The position numbers were made by a program, and so were the translations under genes. Under the pieces are notes generated by a model. That model searched no databases and had not been told where the DNA came from. It saw only the letters and a list, made by a program, of their open reading frames with translations. Positions 24,931-34,881 of a stretch of DNA of 64,000 bases are shown here, one piece after another; the first letter of the stretch is position 1; the number at the start of each line of letters is the position of its first letter. The stretch spans positions 124,001-188,000 of the forward strand of contig NZ_QEYE01000001.1 of assembly GCF_003122205.1 (NCBI RefSeq), written 5' to 3'. Origin of the DNA: Maritimibacter sp. 55A14. Lineage in GTDB: Bacteria; Pseudomonadota; Alphaproteobacteria; Rhodobacterales; Rhodobacteraceae.

Positions 24931-26442
24931 ATGGCCCTTACCCCCAGCCTCGCGGAATTTTCCGCCGGATACGACGCGGGCCGCAATAAGGTCGTCTATG
25001 CCCGCCTTGCGGCCGATCTGGACACGCCGGTTTCGCTGATGCTCAAGCTCGCGCAGGGCGCGCGCGACGCCTTCATGCTGGAATCGGTCACCGGCGGCGA
25101 GACCCGCGGACGCTATTCCATCATCGGCCTCAAGCCGGACCTGATCTGGGAATGCCGGGGCATGGAAAGCCGCGTGAACCGCACCGCGCGCTTCGACGCG
25201 GACGCTTTCGAGCCGATGGAGGCCGACCCGCTGACCGCGCTGCGCGGGCTGATCGAGGAAAGCCGGATCGACCTGCCCGACGACCTGCCCGCGGCCTCGG
25301 CCGGGCTTTTCGGCTATCTGGGCTACGACATGATCCGGCTGGTCGAGGATCTGCCCGACGTGAACCCCGATCCGCTGGGCCTGCCCGACGCGGTGATGTT
25401 GCGGCCCTCGGTCGTGGCGGTGCTCGACGGGGTGAAGGGCGAGGTGACGGTGGTCAGTCCCGCATGGGCCGGATCGGGGCTGTCGGCCAAGGCGGCCTAC
25501 GCGCAGGCGGCGGAACGGGTGATGGACGCGGTGCGCGATCTCGACCGTCCCGCACAGGGCGAGACCCGCGATCTGGGCCAGGCCGCCGAGGTGCCCGAGC
25601 CGGTCTCCAACTTCGTCCGCGCCGATTACCTGGCGGCGGTCGAGAAGGCCAAGGACTACATCCGCGCGGGCGATATTTTCCAGGTCGTGCCGTCGCAGCG
25701 CTGGGCGCAGCCCTTCCCGCTGCCGCCCTTCGCGCTTTACCGGGCGCTCAGGCGTACCAATCCCTCGCCCTTCATGTTCTACTTCAATTTCGGCGGCTTC
25801 CAGGTCATCGGCGCGAGCCCCGAGATCCTCGTGCGGGTCTTCGGCGGCGAGGTGACGATCCGCCCGATCGCGGGCACGCGGCCGCGCGGTGCGACCCCGG
25901 CGGAGGACAAGGCGCTGGAGGCCGAGCTTCTGGCCGACCCGAAGGAACAGGCGGAACACCTGATGCTGCTCGATCTGGGGCGCAACGATGTGGGGCGCGT
26001 GGCCCGGATCGGAACCGTGCACCCGACCGAGGAATTCACCGTCGAACGCTACAGCCACGTCATGCATATCGTCTCCAACGTGGTGGGCGAGCTCAGCCCG
26101 GAGCATGACGCGCTCTCGGCCCTTCTGGCGGGCCTGCCCGCGGGCACCGTCTCGGGCGCGCCGAAAGTGCGCGCGATGCAGATCATCGACGAGCTGGAGC
26201 CCGAAAAGCGCGGCGTCTATGCTGGCGGCGTCGGCTATTTCAGCGCCGGGGGCGACATGGACATGTGCATCGCGCTCCGAACCGCGGTGGTGAAGGACGA
26301 AACGCTCTATATCCAGGCCGGCGGCGGCGTCGTCTATGACAGCGACCCCGACGCCGAGTTCCAGGAGACGGTCAACAAGTCGCGCGCCATCCGCAAGGCC
26401 GCCGAGGATGCCGGTCTCTTCGTCCGCGGCAAGGGTCAGTAG
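24931..26442 (+). CDS. trpE: Anthranilate synthase component I
   Basis: TrpE makes anthranilate from chorismate, using ammonia from TrpG. The 503-residue product shows the chorismate-binding core (DIFQVVPSQRW near 250, RPIAGTRPRG near 312, LLDLGRNDVGR near 347) and the N-terminal feedback site segment LLESVTGG-like (MLESVTGGETRGRYS). No leader peptide rich in Trp codons is seen in front; the gene follows ppiD by 11 bases. Its partner trpG is 3.6 kb downstream, separated by mtoX-like, membrane protein and yibQ genes. Confidence 0.95.
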   Translation: MALTPSLAEFSAGYDAGRNKVVYARLAADLDTPVSLMLKLAQGARDAFMLESVTGGETRGRYSIIGLKPDLIWECRGMESRVNRTARFDADAFEPMEADPLTALRGLIEESRIDLPDDLPAASAGLFGYLGYDMIRLVEDLPDVNPDPLGLPDAVMLRPSVVAVLDGVKGEVTVVSPAWAGSGLSAKAAYAQAAERVMDAVRDLDRPAQGETRDLGQAAEVPEPVSNFVRADYLAAVEKAKDYIRAGDIFQVVPSQRWAQPFPLPPFALYRALRRTNPSPFMFYFNFGGFQVIGASPEILVRVFGGEVTIRPIAGTRPRGATPAEDKALEAELLADPKEQAEHLMLLDLGRNDVGRVARIGTVHPTEEFTVERYSHVMHIVSNVVGELSPEHDALSALLAGLPAGTVSGAPKVRAMQIIDELEPEKRGVYAGGVGYFSAGGDMDMCIALRTAVVKDETLYIQAGGGVVYDSDPDAEFQETVNKSRAIRKAAEDAGLFVRGKGQ

Positions 26443-26531
26443 CGCCCCTGCCTGCCCCGGATCGACCGCGACGTTTGGTCCCATCTGTGCTAGGCTCCGG
26501 CCACGCAAACACGCAAACGGGGGGACTTGCG

Positions 26532-27932
26532 ATGACTGTCAGACCTGACCCAACCTTCCACGCCTCGCCGAAGCTGGCCATGGAAGCTCCTGCCGAGTCT
26601 CTTGCCTATACATTGATGCTCAGCCCGGATGGCTCGAAACCTGACGGGCTGGCCATCGTTAACGTGGATCCGTCATCCAAGGATTTCGGCAAGGTCGTCC
26701 ATCAGGTTATCATGCCCAACAAGGGCGACGAGTTTCACCATTTCGGCTGGAACGCCTGTTCCTCGTCGCTCTCGCCGCTGACCGGCCATGCCTTCCTGGA
26801 GCGCCGCTACCTGATCATTCCCGGCATCCGCTCGTCGCGCATCTACGTGGTGGATGTGAAAGAGCCGCTCAAAGCCAAAATCCACAAGATCATCGAGCCC
26901 GAGGAGGTCTTCGCCAAGACCGGCTATTCGCGCCCGCACACGATTCATTGCGGCCCCGAAGGCATCTATGTCTCGACCCTGGGCGGCGGCGGCGAGGACG
27001 GCACCGACGGCCCGCCGGGCATCTTCATCATGGATTGCGAGACATTCGAGGTGATCGGCCGCTACGAGATGGATCGCGGCCCGCAGGACAAGCACTACGA
27101 TTTCTGGTGGAACCTGCCGCGCGACTACATGGTCAGTTCCGAATGGGGCCTGCCGCCGCAATTCGAGAACGGCATCGTGCCCGGAGACCTCTTGTCCAAC
27201 CAGTATGGCCACCGCATCCATTTCTGGGACCTGCGGGGCCGGCGCAACGTGCAGACCATCGACCTGGGCGAAAATCACCAGATGCCGCTGGAGATCCGGC
27301 CGGCGCATGATCCGGTCAAGGAATATGGCTTCTGCGGGGTCGTGGTGGACACCACCAACCTGGAGGGCTCGATCTGGACCTGGTGGCGCGACGACAAGGG
27401 CAAGTTCCACGCCGAGAAAACCGCCACCATCCCGCCGGAGCCCGCGAAGGCCAAGGATCTGCCGGAACTGCTCAAGGGCTTCGAGGCGGTGCCGCCGCTG
27501 GTGACGGATATAGACCTGAGCCTCGACGACCGGTTCCTCTACGTCTCCTGCTGGGGCACCGGCGAGATGCGCCAATACGATGTCTCCGACCCGATGAAGC
27601 CCAAACTGGCCGGATCGGTACGGATCGGCGGCATCACCGGCAAGGCGGGGCATCCGTCGGGCAAGGCCTATGCCGGCGGGCCGCAGATGGTCGAGATCAG
27701 CCGCGACGGCAAGCGCGTCTACTGGACCAATTCGCTCTATTCCACCTGGGACGACCAGTTCTATCCCGAGGGCGTTCCGGCGGCGATGGTCAAGGCGGAT
27801 GTGGGTCCGGACGGGGGGCTGACGCTCGACAAGAAATTCTGGGTCGAGTTCCCGGAGGGCTACCGCAGTCACCAGATCCGGCTGGAAGGCGGCGACTGCT
27901 CGACCGACAGTTTCTGCTACCCCTCGGTCTGA
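26532..27932 (+). CDS. mtoX: Selenium-binding protein SBP56 family, probable methanethiol oxidase
   Basis: A 466-residue SBP56-family beta-propeller protein. Family motifs include FHHFGWNACSSS near residue 73, SRPHTIHCGPEGIYVSTLGG near 138, KHYDFWWNLPRDYMVSSEWG near 190 and SHQIRLEGGDCSTDSFCYPS at the C-terminus. Bacterial members oxidise methanethiol to formaldehyde, hydrogen sulfide and peroxide with copper, relevant to organisms that degrade DMSP. Unlike the characterised periplasmic enzyme, this copy shows no signal peptide (starts MTVRPDPTFHASPK). The next gene encodes a membrane protein 15 bases later. Confidence 0.85.
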   Translation: MTVRPDPTFHASPKLAMEAPAESLAYTLMLSPDGSKPDGLAIVNVDPSSKDFGKVVHQVIMPNKGDEFHHFGWNACSSSLSPLTGHAFLERRYLIIPGIRSSRIYVVDVKEPLKAKIHKIIEPEEVFAKTGYSRPHTIHCGPEGIYVSTLGGGGEDGTDGPPGIFIMDCETFEVIGRYEMDRGPQDKHYDFWWNLPRDYMVSSEWGLPPQFENGIVPGDLLSNQYGHRIHFWDLRGRRNVQTIDLGENHQMPLEIRPAHDPVKEYGFCGVVVDTTNLEGSIWTWWRDDKGKFHAEKTATIPPEPAKAKDLPELLKGFEAVPPLVTDIDLSLDDRFLYVSCWGTGEMRQYDVSDPMKPKLAGSVRIGGITGKAGHPSGKAYAGGPQMVEISRDGKRVYWTNSLYSTWDDQFYPEGVPAAMVKADVGPDGGLTLDKKFWVEFPEGYRSHQIRLEGGDCSTDSFCYPSV

Positions 27933-27947
27933 CGATTGGACGGGGCG

Positions 27948-28598
27948 ATGACGGCCACGGCCGGCCTCTGGCTGGCCGTCATCGCCAGCGGGCTCTACCA
28001 CGGCGTCAATCCGGGCATGGGCTGGCCGCTGGCGGTTTCCGCCGCGCTGATGGAGGGCGGACGCGGCGCGCTGTGGCGGGCGCTGGCGGCGCTGGCGGTC
28101 GGCCATTTCGCCGCGATGCTGGCGATCCTGCTGCCCTTCGCCGCGATGAACCTGCTGGTGGAATGGCAGCGCGAGATCCGCATCGGCGCGGGCGGCGTGG
28201 TGATCGCGCTGGGGCTCTGGCTGCTGGTCAACCGCCGGCATCCGCGGTTTCTGGCGCGTATCCCGCCGGCGCGGCTCGCGCTCTGGTCCTTTCTGGTGGC
28301 CACGGCGCATGGCGCGGGGCTGATGCTGGTGCCGATCTATCTCGGGCTCTGCGGTCCGGCGGAGACCGATACCGGCCACATGGCCGCGGCGGAGCTGATG
28401 GCGCGCAATGCCGGCGTGTCGCTCGGCGTGGCGCTCGTGCACACCGTCGCGATGATCGGCGCGGGCGGGGCGGTGGCGCTGGCGGTGCATCACTGGCTGG
28501 GGCTGAAATTCCTGTCGCGGAGCTGGTTCAACCTCGACATTCTCTGGGCACTCAGCCTGATCGCGGTGGGCGGCATCGCGCTGGCCACCGCGATCTGA
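27948..28598 (+). CDS. Polytopic membrane protein, metal-exporter-like
   Basis: A 216-residue protein with about six hydrophobic helices. The first helix contains GLYHGVNPGMGWPLAVSAAL, and a later helix has ATAHGAGLMLVP; histidines inside helices next to NPxMG resemble the HupE/NicO type metal transporters, but I cannot assign it firmly. ATG at 27948 follows GGACGGGG and is preferred to a TTG at 27936. It lies directly behind the SBP56 gene, so a role in metal supply to that copper enzyme is possible but unproven. Confidence 0.65.
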   Translation: MTATAGLWLAVIASGLYHGVNPGMGWPLAVSAALMEGGRGALWRALAALAVGHFAAMLAILLPFAAMNLLVEWQREIRIGAGGVVIALGLWLLVNRRHPRFLARIPPARLALWSFLVATAHGAGLMLVPIYLGLCGPAETDTGHMAAAELMARNAGVSLGVALVHTVAMIGAGGAVALAVHHWLGLKFLSRSWFNLDILWALSLIAVGGIALATAI

Positions 28599-28602
28599 GC
28601 CC

Positions 28603-29916
28603 TCACTGCCCGCGCAGAACCGCCGAAACGGGCGCCAGGATCACGGTTTCCGCCTGGTCTCCGAGCGCCCATTCGAAGAGCCCCGTCACCGTGTCGGAAT
28701 AGCTGTGGCCCAGCATGACGACATGGCCCTCGGTCCGGGCGCGGAAGGCGGCGCGGTCGAGATAGCGCTTAATGACCGGCGCGGCCTCCTGCTCCGCATC
28801 CAGGCTGCGGAAGACCAGCGCGGCGGGAACGCCCTCGCGCGCGGCCTTCTTGTGAGTGGTGTTGAGCCCCTCGTCATGGGTCAGCAGCCCGTGCCCGCTA
28901 TCGGCCAGATAGGCGATCACCGCGTCGGCGATCGGGCCGGTCCGCGCGAAACCTCCCGACGCGCGGTCGAGCAGCCCCACCGCCTGCGGCAGCGTGTTGA
29001 AATAGGCGGCGAGCGCCGTTTCCACATCCGCGGGCTTGGCCGAGGGCGGGATGCCGGCATCGCCCGATCCGGTCAGCGAGATCACCTCGAAACCGGCTTC
29101 GCGCAGGTCGGCGGCGCGGGTGGCGGCGTTGGGCGCGGCCGGGTCGATGGCGAAGCTCACCGGAAAGCTGAAGGTCTTGAGCACGTCGATATCGAGCCCC
29201 TCACCGCCCGCGTCGATCAGCACGATGGCCATCAGCGGACGGTCGTCGGCGGCCTCGAAGCCCACGGCGTTGCGCGCCAGCGCGCCAAGCGCGGGACGCG
29301 CCGCGTCAGCCGTCTCCTCCCCCTGCTCCTCGGTGCCGGGGGCGTCGTTTCCGGGGGCTTCCTCGTCGCCGGTGCCGACGCTGGGCGGCTCCTCCGGCTC
29401 GGGGGCGGGCTCGGCCTCGGGCGCCGCGGTCTCCGGCGCGCCGATCTGGGGAAATTGGCGTTTGGGGGTCGAGCCCACCGGATTCTCGATCTCCGGCATC
29501 GGCACTCCGACGGCCTGGTCCGGGATCTCCACGGGCGGCTCTTCCACCGCCGGGGCAATCGGGGCCTTTTCGTCCTCGGGTTCCGGCGCGACGGCGGGCT
29601 GATCCAGCGCCGCAGTCACATCGGGCGGATCGGCCGGCGCGGTGTCGGCTGCCGGGGGCGCCGACTGTGTCGTTTCGTCCTCGGGCGGCGCGGGGCGCGG
29701 CGTGTCGGCGGACGGCGGAGTGTCCGGCACCGGCAGGACCGGCTCGCTCTCGGCGCGTTCGCGCGTGAAGCCGGAGCCCGCGGGCACCGCAAGCTCGGCC
29801 TGGGCAGTCTCCGCGCGGTCGCTTTCAGGCAAGGGTGCCAGCGCCGACGCGATGCCCAGAACGATGACCGAAAGGACCGATCCCCAAATCAGACCGGAAA
29901 TGAGACCTCTGCCCAT
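28603..29916 (-). CDS. yibQ: Divergent polysaccharide deacetylase family protein
   Basis: A 437-residue exported protein. Residues 7-28 form a membrane anchor or signal (LISGLIWGSVLSVIVLGIAS). A long Pro/Glu/Ala-rich linker covers about 30-200. The C-terminal domain, beginning RPLMAIVLIDAGGEG, has the divergent NodB-like deacetylase fold, with PVSFAIDP, EVISLTGSG and HVVMLGHSYSDT. The usual metal-binding residues of true deacetylases look incomplete. The start follows GGAGG. It is convergent with the membrane protein gene and divergent from trpG. In Rhodobacter sphaeroides a yibQ gene also lies between trpE and trpG. Confidence 0.8.
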   Translation of the reverse strand: MGRGLISGLIWGSVLSVIVLGIASALAPLPESDRAETAQAELAVPAGSGFTRERAESEPVLPVPDTPPSADTPRPAPPEDETTQSAPPAADTAPADPPDVTAALDQPAVAPEPEDEKAPIAPAVEEPPVEIPDQAVGVPMPEIENPVGSTPKRQFPQIGAPETAAPEAEPAPEPEEPPSVGTGDEEAPGNDAPGTEEQGEETADAARPALGALARNAVGFEAADDRPLMAIVLIDAGGEGLDIDVLKTFSFPVSFAIDPAAPNAATRAADLREAGFEVISLTGSGDAGIPPSAKPADVETALAAYFNTLPQAVGLLDRASGGFARTGPIADAVIAYLADSGHGLLTHDEGLNTTHKKAAREGVPAALVFRSLDAEQEAAPVIKRYLDRAAFRARTEGHVVMLGHSYSDTVTGLFEWALGDQAETVILAPVSAVLRGQ

Positions 29917-30027
29917 GCTCTGCCTCCATTGCTCCCGCAGGTCGGGCCTTGACCCCCGCCCGCGGCTCTGAGCATTTATAGCGCGACCACGGTCCGGGTT
30001 CACCCCCAATTGCGCGAAAGGCCCGAG

Positions 30028-30609
30028 ATGCTTCTGCTGATAGATAACTATGACAGCTTCACCTATAACCTCGTCCATTACCTGGGCGAATTGGGGGCCG
30101 ACGTGACCGTGCGCCGCAACGACGCGCTGGACGTGCAGGCGGCAATGGCGCTGCGCCCATCCGGTATCGTGCTCTCGCCAGGGCCTTGCGATCCGGACCG
30201 GGCCGGCATCTGCCTGGCGCTGACGGAAGCCGCCGCCGAGACCCGCACGCCGCTTCTGGGTGTCTGCCTGGGCCACCAGACCATCGGCCAGGTTTTCGGT
30301 GGCCGGGTCGTGCGGGCGCGCGAGATCGTGCATGGCAAGATGGGCGTGATCCGGCATGGCGCCGCGGGCGTCTTCGCCGGGCTGCCCTCGCCATTGCTGG
30401 CCACGCGTTACCACTCGCTGGTGGTGGAGCGTGAGAGCCTGCCCGATGTGCTCGAGGTGACGGCGGACCTGGAGGACGGCACGATCATGGGGCTGCGCCA
30501 CCGCGAGTTGCCCATCGAGGGCGTGCAGTTCCACCCCGAGTCGATCCGCTCGGAACATGGCCACGCCATGCTGAAGAATTTTCTGGAAACGGTTCCGGTG
30601 CCGGCATGA
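30028..30609 (+). CDS. trpG: Anthranilate synthase component II (glutamine amidotransferase)
   Basis: A 193-residue class I amidotransferase: [20 protein letters not shown] opening, nucleophile Cys80 in LLGVCLGHQ, and the His-Glu pair in [12 protein letters not shown] near the end. It supplies ammonia to TrpE. ATG at 30028 is chosen over a TTG at 30010 by homology of the N-terminus. The trpG stop overlaps the trpD start by four bases, beginning a chain of such overlaps through moeA. Confidence 0.95.
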   Translation: MLLLIDNYDSFTYNLVHYLGELGADVTVRRNDALDVQAAMALRPSGIVLSPGPCDPDRAGICLALTEAAAETRTPLLGVCLGHQTIGQVFGGRVVRAREIVHGKMGVIRHGAAGVFAGLPSPLLATRYHSLVVERESLPDVLEVTADLEDGTIMGLRHRELPIEGVQFHPESIRSEHGHAMLKNFLETVPVPA

Positions 30610-31625
30610 GTGAACAGATGAAACCCCTGATCGCCGCCGCAGCCGACCGCGCCCTGACCCGCGCCGAGGCCGAGGCGGCCTTCACCATCCTCTTCGAGGG
30701 CGATGCAACCCCCAGCCAGATGGGCGGTTTCCTGATGGCGCTCAGGACGCGCGGCGAGACGGTGGACGAATACGCCGCCGCGGCCGCCGTGATGCGTGCC
30801 AAGTGCAACGCCGTGCGCGCGCCCGAAGGCGCGATCGACGTGGTGGGCACCGGCGGCGACGGCAAGGGCACGCTCAACATTTCCACCGCCGCCGCCTTCG
30901 TGGTGGCGGGCGCGGGTATCCCCGTGGCCAAGCATGGCAACCGCAACCTCAGTTCCAAATCCGGGGCGGCCGATGCGCTGACGCAGATGGGCATCAACGT
31001 GATGATCGGCCCGGAGGTCGTTGAGGAAGCGTTGAAAGAGGTCGGCATAGGCTTCATGATGGCGCCCATGCACCACCCCGCGATCCGCTTCGTCATGCCG
31101 ACCCGCCAGGAATTGGGAACCCGCACGATCTTCAACATTCTCGGCCCGCTCACCAATCCCGCCGGGGTCCGGCGGCAACTCACAGGTGCCTTCTCGCAAG
31201 CCATGCTGCGCCCGATGGCCGAGACGCTGGCCAAGCTCGGCAGCGAACGCGCCTGGCTAGTGCATGGCAACGACGGTACCGACGAGTTGTCGATCGCCGG
31301 GCCCAGCCATGTCGTCGCGCTCGAAGCGGGCGAGATCACCGAGTTCGAGATCACGCCGGAGGATGCCGGGCTGGAACGCCACCCGTTCGAGGCCATCCTG
31401 GGCGGCACGCCCGAAGAAAACGGCACCGCCTTCCGGGCGCTGCTCTCCGGCCAACCGTCGGCCTATCGCGACGCGGTCCTGCTCAACGCGGGGGCCGCGA
31501 TCCTGATCGCCGGGAAGGTCAAGACATTGCCCGAAGGCGTTGCAAAGGCGAGAGAAAGCATAGACAGTGGCGCAGCCCGCGCAAAAGTGGACGGGCTGGC
31601 CAAGGTGACACAGGCGGCTGCATGA
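30606..31625 (+). CDS. trpD: Anthranilate phosphoribosyltransferase
   Basis: TrpD transfers phosphoribosyl from PRPP to anthranilate. The 339-residue product carries the PRPP loop [17 protein letters not shown] near residue 80, the [15 protein letters not shown] motif near 108, and the anthranilate-region MAPMHHPA and LGPLTNPA. It overlaps trpG upstream and trpC downstream by four bases each. Confidence 0.96.
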   Translation: MSEQMKPLIAAAADRALTRAEAEAAFTILFEGDATPSQMGGFLMALRTRGETVDEYAAAAAVMRAKCNAVRAPEGAIDVVGTGGDGKGTLNISTAAAFVVAGAGIPVAKHGNRNLSSKSGAADALTQMGINVMIGPEVVEEALKEVGIGFMMAPMHHPAIRFVMPTRQELGTRTIFNILGPLTNPAGVRRQLTGAFSQAMLRPMAETLAKLGSERAWLVHGNDGTDELSIAGPSHVVALEAGEITEFEITPEDAGLERHPFEAILGGTPEENGTAFRALLSGQPSAYRDAVLLNAGAAILIAGKVKTLPEGVAKARESIDSGAARAKVDGLAKVTQAAA

Positions 31626-32434
31626 GCACGATTCTGGAGGATATCCGCGCCTACAAGCTGGACGAGGTCGCCAAGCGCAAGGCCGAGCGTAACCGGGAGG
31701 ACCTGGAGGCTTCCGCCAACGCCGCGCCCGTCCCGCGTGGCTTCGCCGAGGCGCTGCGCGCTGCCAGCGTCAACGGCTACGGCCTGATCGCCGAGATTAA
31801 GAAGGCCAGCCCTTCCAAGGGCCTGATCCGTGAGGATTTCGACCCTGTGGCGCTGGCGCAAGCCTATGAAGCGGGCGGCGCGGCCTGCCTGTCTGTGCTG
31901 ACCGACACGCCGTCCTTTCAGGGCGCCGACCGGTTCCTGACCGAAGCGCGCGAAGCCGTGGCGCTTCCGGCGCTGCGCAAGGATTTCATGTTCGACCCCT
32001 GGCAGGTCATCGAGGCGCGGGCGCTCCATGCCGACTGCATCCTGATCATCATGGCCGCAGTGGACGATGCGCTCGCGCAGGAACTGGAGGCCACGGCGCA
32101 GGACTGGGGAATGGACGTGCTGATCGAGGTCCACAATGCCGAGGAACTGGAGCGGGCGGCGCTTCTCTCCTCTCCTCTGATCGGAATTAACAATCGGGAT
32201 CTCAACACGTTCGAGACCGATCTTGAAGTCAGCCGCAACCTGGCCCGCCAAGTGCCGATGGACCGTCTGATTGTCGCGGAATCCGGGCTTAATACGCCCG
32301 AGGATCTCGCCGATCTGGCCCGCTACGGCGCGCGATGCTTCCTGGTCGGCGAAAGCCTGATGCGCCAGGACGATGTCGAGGCCGCCACCCGCGCGCTGCT
32401 GCGCGACCCGCTGAGCGCCGGGGGCGGGTTATGA
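31622..32434 (+). CDS. trpC: Indole-3-glycerol phosphate synthase
   Basis: A 270-residue TIM-barrel enzyme closing the indole ring in tryptophan synthesis. Catalytic elements are seen in [15 protein letters not shown] (Lys near 60), [14 protein letters not shown] (Lys near 120) and [15 protein letters not shown]; the phosphate loop is [12 protein letters not shown] and FLVGESLMR. It stands alone, without a fused TrpF domain. It overlaps trpD and moaC by four bases each, so molybdenum cofactor genes are read on the same transcript. trpF, trpB and trpA are not in the window. Confidence 0.95.
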   Translation: MSTILEDIRAYKLDEVAKRKAERNREDLEASANAAPVPRGFAEALRAASVNGYGLIAEIKKASPSKGLIREDFDPVALAQAYEAGGAACLSVLTDTPSFQGADRFLTEAREAVALPALRKDFMFDPWQVIEARALHADCILIIMAAVDDALAQELEATAQDWGMDVLIEVHNAEELERAALLSSPLIGINNRDLNTFETDLEVSRNLARQVPMDRLIVAESGLNTPEDLADLARYGARCFLVGESLMRQDDVEAATRALLRDPLSAGGGL

Positions 32435-32910
32435 GCGGGCTGACGCATTTCGACGCCGGCGGATCGGCGCATATGGTCGATGTCTCCGACAAGGACGTGA
32501 CCGACCGGGTCGCGGTGGCCGAAGGCTATATCAAGATGTCGCCTCAAACCCTTGAAATAATTATGGACGGCAGCGCCAAAAAAGGTGACGTCCTCGGCGT
32601 TGCGCGGTTGGCCGGGATCATGGGCGCGAAACGCACGTCCGATCTGATCCCGCTCTGCCACCCGCTGCCGCTGAGCCGCGTCGCGCTGGACCTTGTCCTC
32701 GACACCGCCCTGCCGGGCATCCGCATCGAGGCGACCGTGAAGACGTCGGGGCGGACCGGCGTGGAGATGGAGGCCCTGACCGCCGTCAGCGTCGCCGCGC
32801 TGACCGTCTATGACATGGTCAAGGCCGTCGACAAGGAGATGCAGATCGGCGGCACGCGGGTCATCCTGAAGGACGGCGGAAAATCCGGGCGCTACGAGGC
32901 CGCGCGATGA
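32431..32910 (+). CDS. moaC: Cyclic pyranopterin monophosphate synthase
   Basis: MoaC makes cPMP, the first molybdenum cofactor intermediate, from the MoaA product. The 159-residue protein has the family segments [29 protein letters not shown], and [23 protein letters not shown] with the catalytic-region Lys-Asp pairs near the C-terminus (KAVDKEM). The start is the ATG inside the trpC stop overlap. Confidence 0.96.
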   Translation: MSGLTHFDAGGSAHMVDVSDKDVTDRVAVAEGYIKMSPQTLEIIMDGSAKKGDVLGVARLAGIMGAKRTSDLIPLCHPLPLSRVALDLVLDTALPGIRIEATVKTSGRTGVEMEALTAVSVAALTVYDMVKAVDKEMQIGGTRVILKDGGKSGRYEAAR

Positions 32911-34091
32911 TCTCGACCGAAGAGGCGCTGGCGCATGTGCTGGCGCTCTGCCGCCCGCTCGGGGTGGAACATGTGCCGCTGGCGGAGGCCGCGGGGCGTG
33001 TGCTGGCCGAACCGATGGTGGCGCGGCGCACGCAGCCGCCCTTCGCCGCCTCGGCGATGGATGGCTACGCGCTGGACGGGGCTGGCGCCCTGCCAGGTTC
33101 GTGCTTCAAGATCATAGGTGAAGCTGTTGCCGGAAAAAGATTTTCCGGCGCGGTTAATCCCGGTGAGGCTGTGCGCATCTTCACCGGCGCCCCGGTGCCC
33201 GAAGGTGCCAGCCGCGTCGTCATCCAGGAGGATGTGGTCCGCGACGGAGACACGATCACCCTGGGCGACGATCTGGGCGGCAAGGACCATATCCGGCCCG
33301 CGGGCGACGATTTCAAGGCCGGAGACCGGCTGGAGGCGCCGCGCCGGCTGAGCCCGTCCGACATCGCGCTGCTGGCCGCCATGAACCATGCCGAATTGCC
33401 CGTCGCCCGGCGCCCGGAGATCGCCGTCATTCCCACCGGGGACGAACTGGTGGCGCCGGGAGAGGACCCCGGCCCCGACCAGATCATCGCCTCCAACAGC
33501 TACGGGCTCAAGGCGCTGCTGGAGGCACAGGGTGCCCGCGTGCGCCTGCTGCCCATCGCGCGGGACACGGCCGCCTCGCTGGGTACGGCGCTGGAGCTGG
33601 CGCGCGGTGCCGACATGATCGTGACCATCGGCGGCGCCTCGGTCGGCGATCACGACCTGGTGCGGCAGGTGGCGGGGGACCGGGGGCTCGCGCTGGAATT
33701 CTACAAGATACGCATGCGGCCCGGCAAACCGCTCATGGCCGGCCGGATCATGGGTAGCGTCATGGTCGGCTTGCCCGGAAACCCCGTCTCGGCAATGGTT
33801 TGCGGGCATATCTTCTTGCGCCCCGCCGTGGATGCGATGCTGGGCCTCAAGGTGCGCGCGCTGCCGCGGATGCAGATGCCGCTTGAGCAGGCTATCCGCC
33901 CCAATGGCGGGCGGGAACACTACATGCGCGCCCGGCTGGTGGAGGGGGCGGAGGGTCTGCGGGTGCGGGTCTTCGGCCGGCAGGACAGCGCACTCCTAAG
34001 CGTTCTGGGCGACGCCGACGCGCTGGTCGTCCGCCCGCCCGACGATCCCGCGCGCGCCGCTGGCGAGCAGGTCGACGTGATCCGGCTGTGA
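32907..34091 (+). CDS. moeA: Molybdopterin molybdenumtransferase
   Basis: MoeA inserts molybdate into adenylated molybdopterin. The 394-residue product has [13 protein letters not shown] near residue 35, [12 protein letters not shown]-type [12 protein letters not shown] near 92, the MoCF domain motif [11 protein letters not shown] near 235 and [14 protein letters not shown] near 288. It overlaps moaC by four bases and ends 97 bases before lexA. No MoaB/MogA partner is nearby. Confidence 0.95.
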   Translation: MISTEEALAHVLALCRPLGVEHVPLAEAAGRVLAEPMVARRTQPPFAASAMDGYALDGAGALPGSCFKIIGEAVAGKRFSGAVNPGEAVRIFTGAPVPEGASRVVIQEDVVRDGDTITLGDDLGGKDHIRPAGDDFKAGDRLEAPRRLSPSDIALLAAMNHAELPVARRPEIAVIPTGDELVAPGEDPGPDQIIASNSYGLKALLEAQGARVRLLPIARDTAASLGTALELARGADMIVTIGGASVGDHDLVRQVAGDRGLALEFYKIRMRPGKPLMAGRIMGSVMVGLPGNPVSAMVCGHIFLRPAVDAMLGLKVRALPRMQMPLEQAIRPNGGREHYMRARLVEGAEGLRVRVFGRQDSALLSVLGDADALVVRPPDDPARAAGEQVDVIRL

Positions 34092-34103
34092 CCGCCGCCG
34101 ATA

Positions 34104-34142
34104 TTGACACAAAACAGGAACAGAGATAGAACAGGCCCGAAC
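34104..34142 (+). promoter_or_regulatory. lexA promoter with overlapping SOS boxes
   Basis: TTGACA at 34104-34109, a 17-base spacer, and TAGAAC at 34127-34132 form a near-consensus promoter. GAAC at 34118-34121 and 34129-34132 with seven bases between is the known alphaproteobacterial LexA box (direct repeat GAAC-N7-GAAC) and it covers the -10 element. A third GAAC at 34139-34142 follows after six bases. LexA should shut off its own gene here. Confidence 0.85.
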
Positions 34143-34188
34143 AAGGACCGGCGACGACACGCGCCGGCCGACAGGCGGAGGGCCGAGC

Positions 34189-34881
34189 ATGCTGACGCAG
34201 AAACAACGCGAACTTCTGGAATTCATTCACAAACGTCTGCAACGCGATGGCGTTCCCCCGTCCTTCGACGAGATGAAGGAGGCGCTCGATCTGCGCTCGA
34301 AATCCGGTATTCACCGGCTCATCACGGCGCTGGAGGAGCGCGGATTCATCAACCGTCTGGCCCACCGGGCCCGCGCCATCGAGGTGATCAAGCTTCCCGA
34401 TGCCATTGAACGCGGCGGCTTTTCGCCCCGCGTGATCGACGGCGAGGCCGACAATTCCAACCCGCCGCGCGACGCCATGCCGGTTGAGGCCGCGCATGCG
34501 CTGGAACTGCCCGTCATGGGCCGGATCGCCGCCGGCACCCCGATAGAGGCGATCAGCCACGCGTCGCGCAACGTTGCCGTTCCCGGCTCGATGCTGGGCA
34601 GTTCCGGGCACCATTACGCGCTGGAGGTCAAGGGCGACTCGATGATCGAGGCCGGGATCAACGACGGCGATATCGTGGTGATCCGCGAACAGTCGAGCGC
34701 CGACAATGGCGACATCGTCGTGGCCCTCGTGGAGGATCACGAGGCGACGCTCAAGCGGCTGCGCCGGCGCGGCGACATGATCGCGCTCGAGGCCGCGAAC
34801 CCGGCCTACGAGACGCGCGTCTACCGTGCCGATCAGGTCAAGGTGCAGGGCCGGCTGGTCGGGCTCATCCGCAATTACTGA
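34189..34881 (+). CDS. lexA: LexA SOS repressor
   Basis: A 230-residue repressor and autoprotease. The winged HTH occupies residues 1-65 ([21 protein letters not shown]). The cleavage bond is Ala115-Gly116 in RIAAGTP; the catalytic pair is Ser151 (GDSMIEAG) and Lys189 (EATLKRL). The linker between domains is longer than in E. coli, as in other alphaproteobacteria. GGAG stands upstream of the start. The last seven bases overlap the convergent comEC gene. Confidence 0.97.
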   Translation: MLTQKQRELLEFIHKRLQRDGVPPSFDEMKEALDLRSKSGIHRLITALEERGFINRLAHRARAIEVIKLPDAIERGGFSPRVIDGEADNSNPPRDAMPVEAAHALELPVMGRIAAGTPIEAISHASRNVAVPGSMLGSSGHHYALEVKGDSMIEAGINDGDIVVIREQSSADNGDIVVALVEDHEATLKRLRRRGDMIALEAANPAYETRVYRADQVKVQGRLVGLIRNY

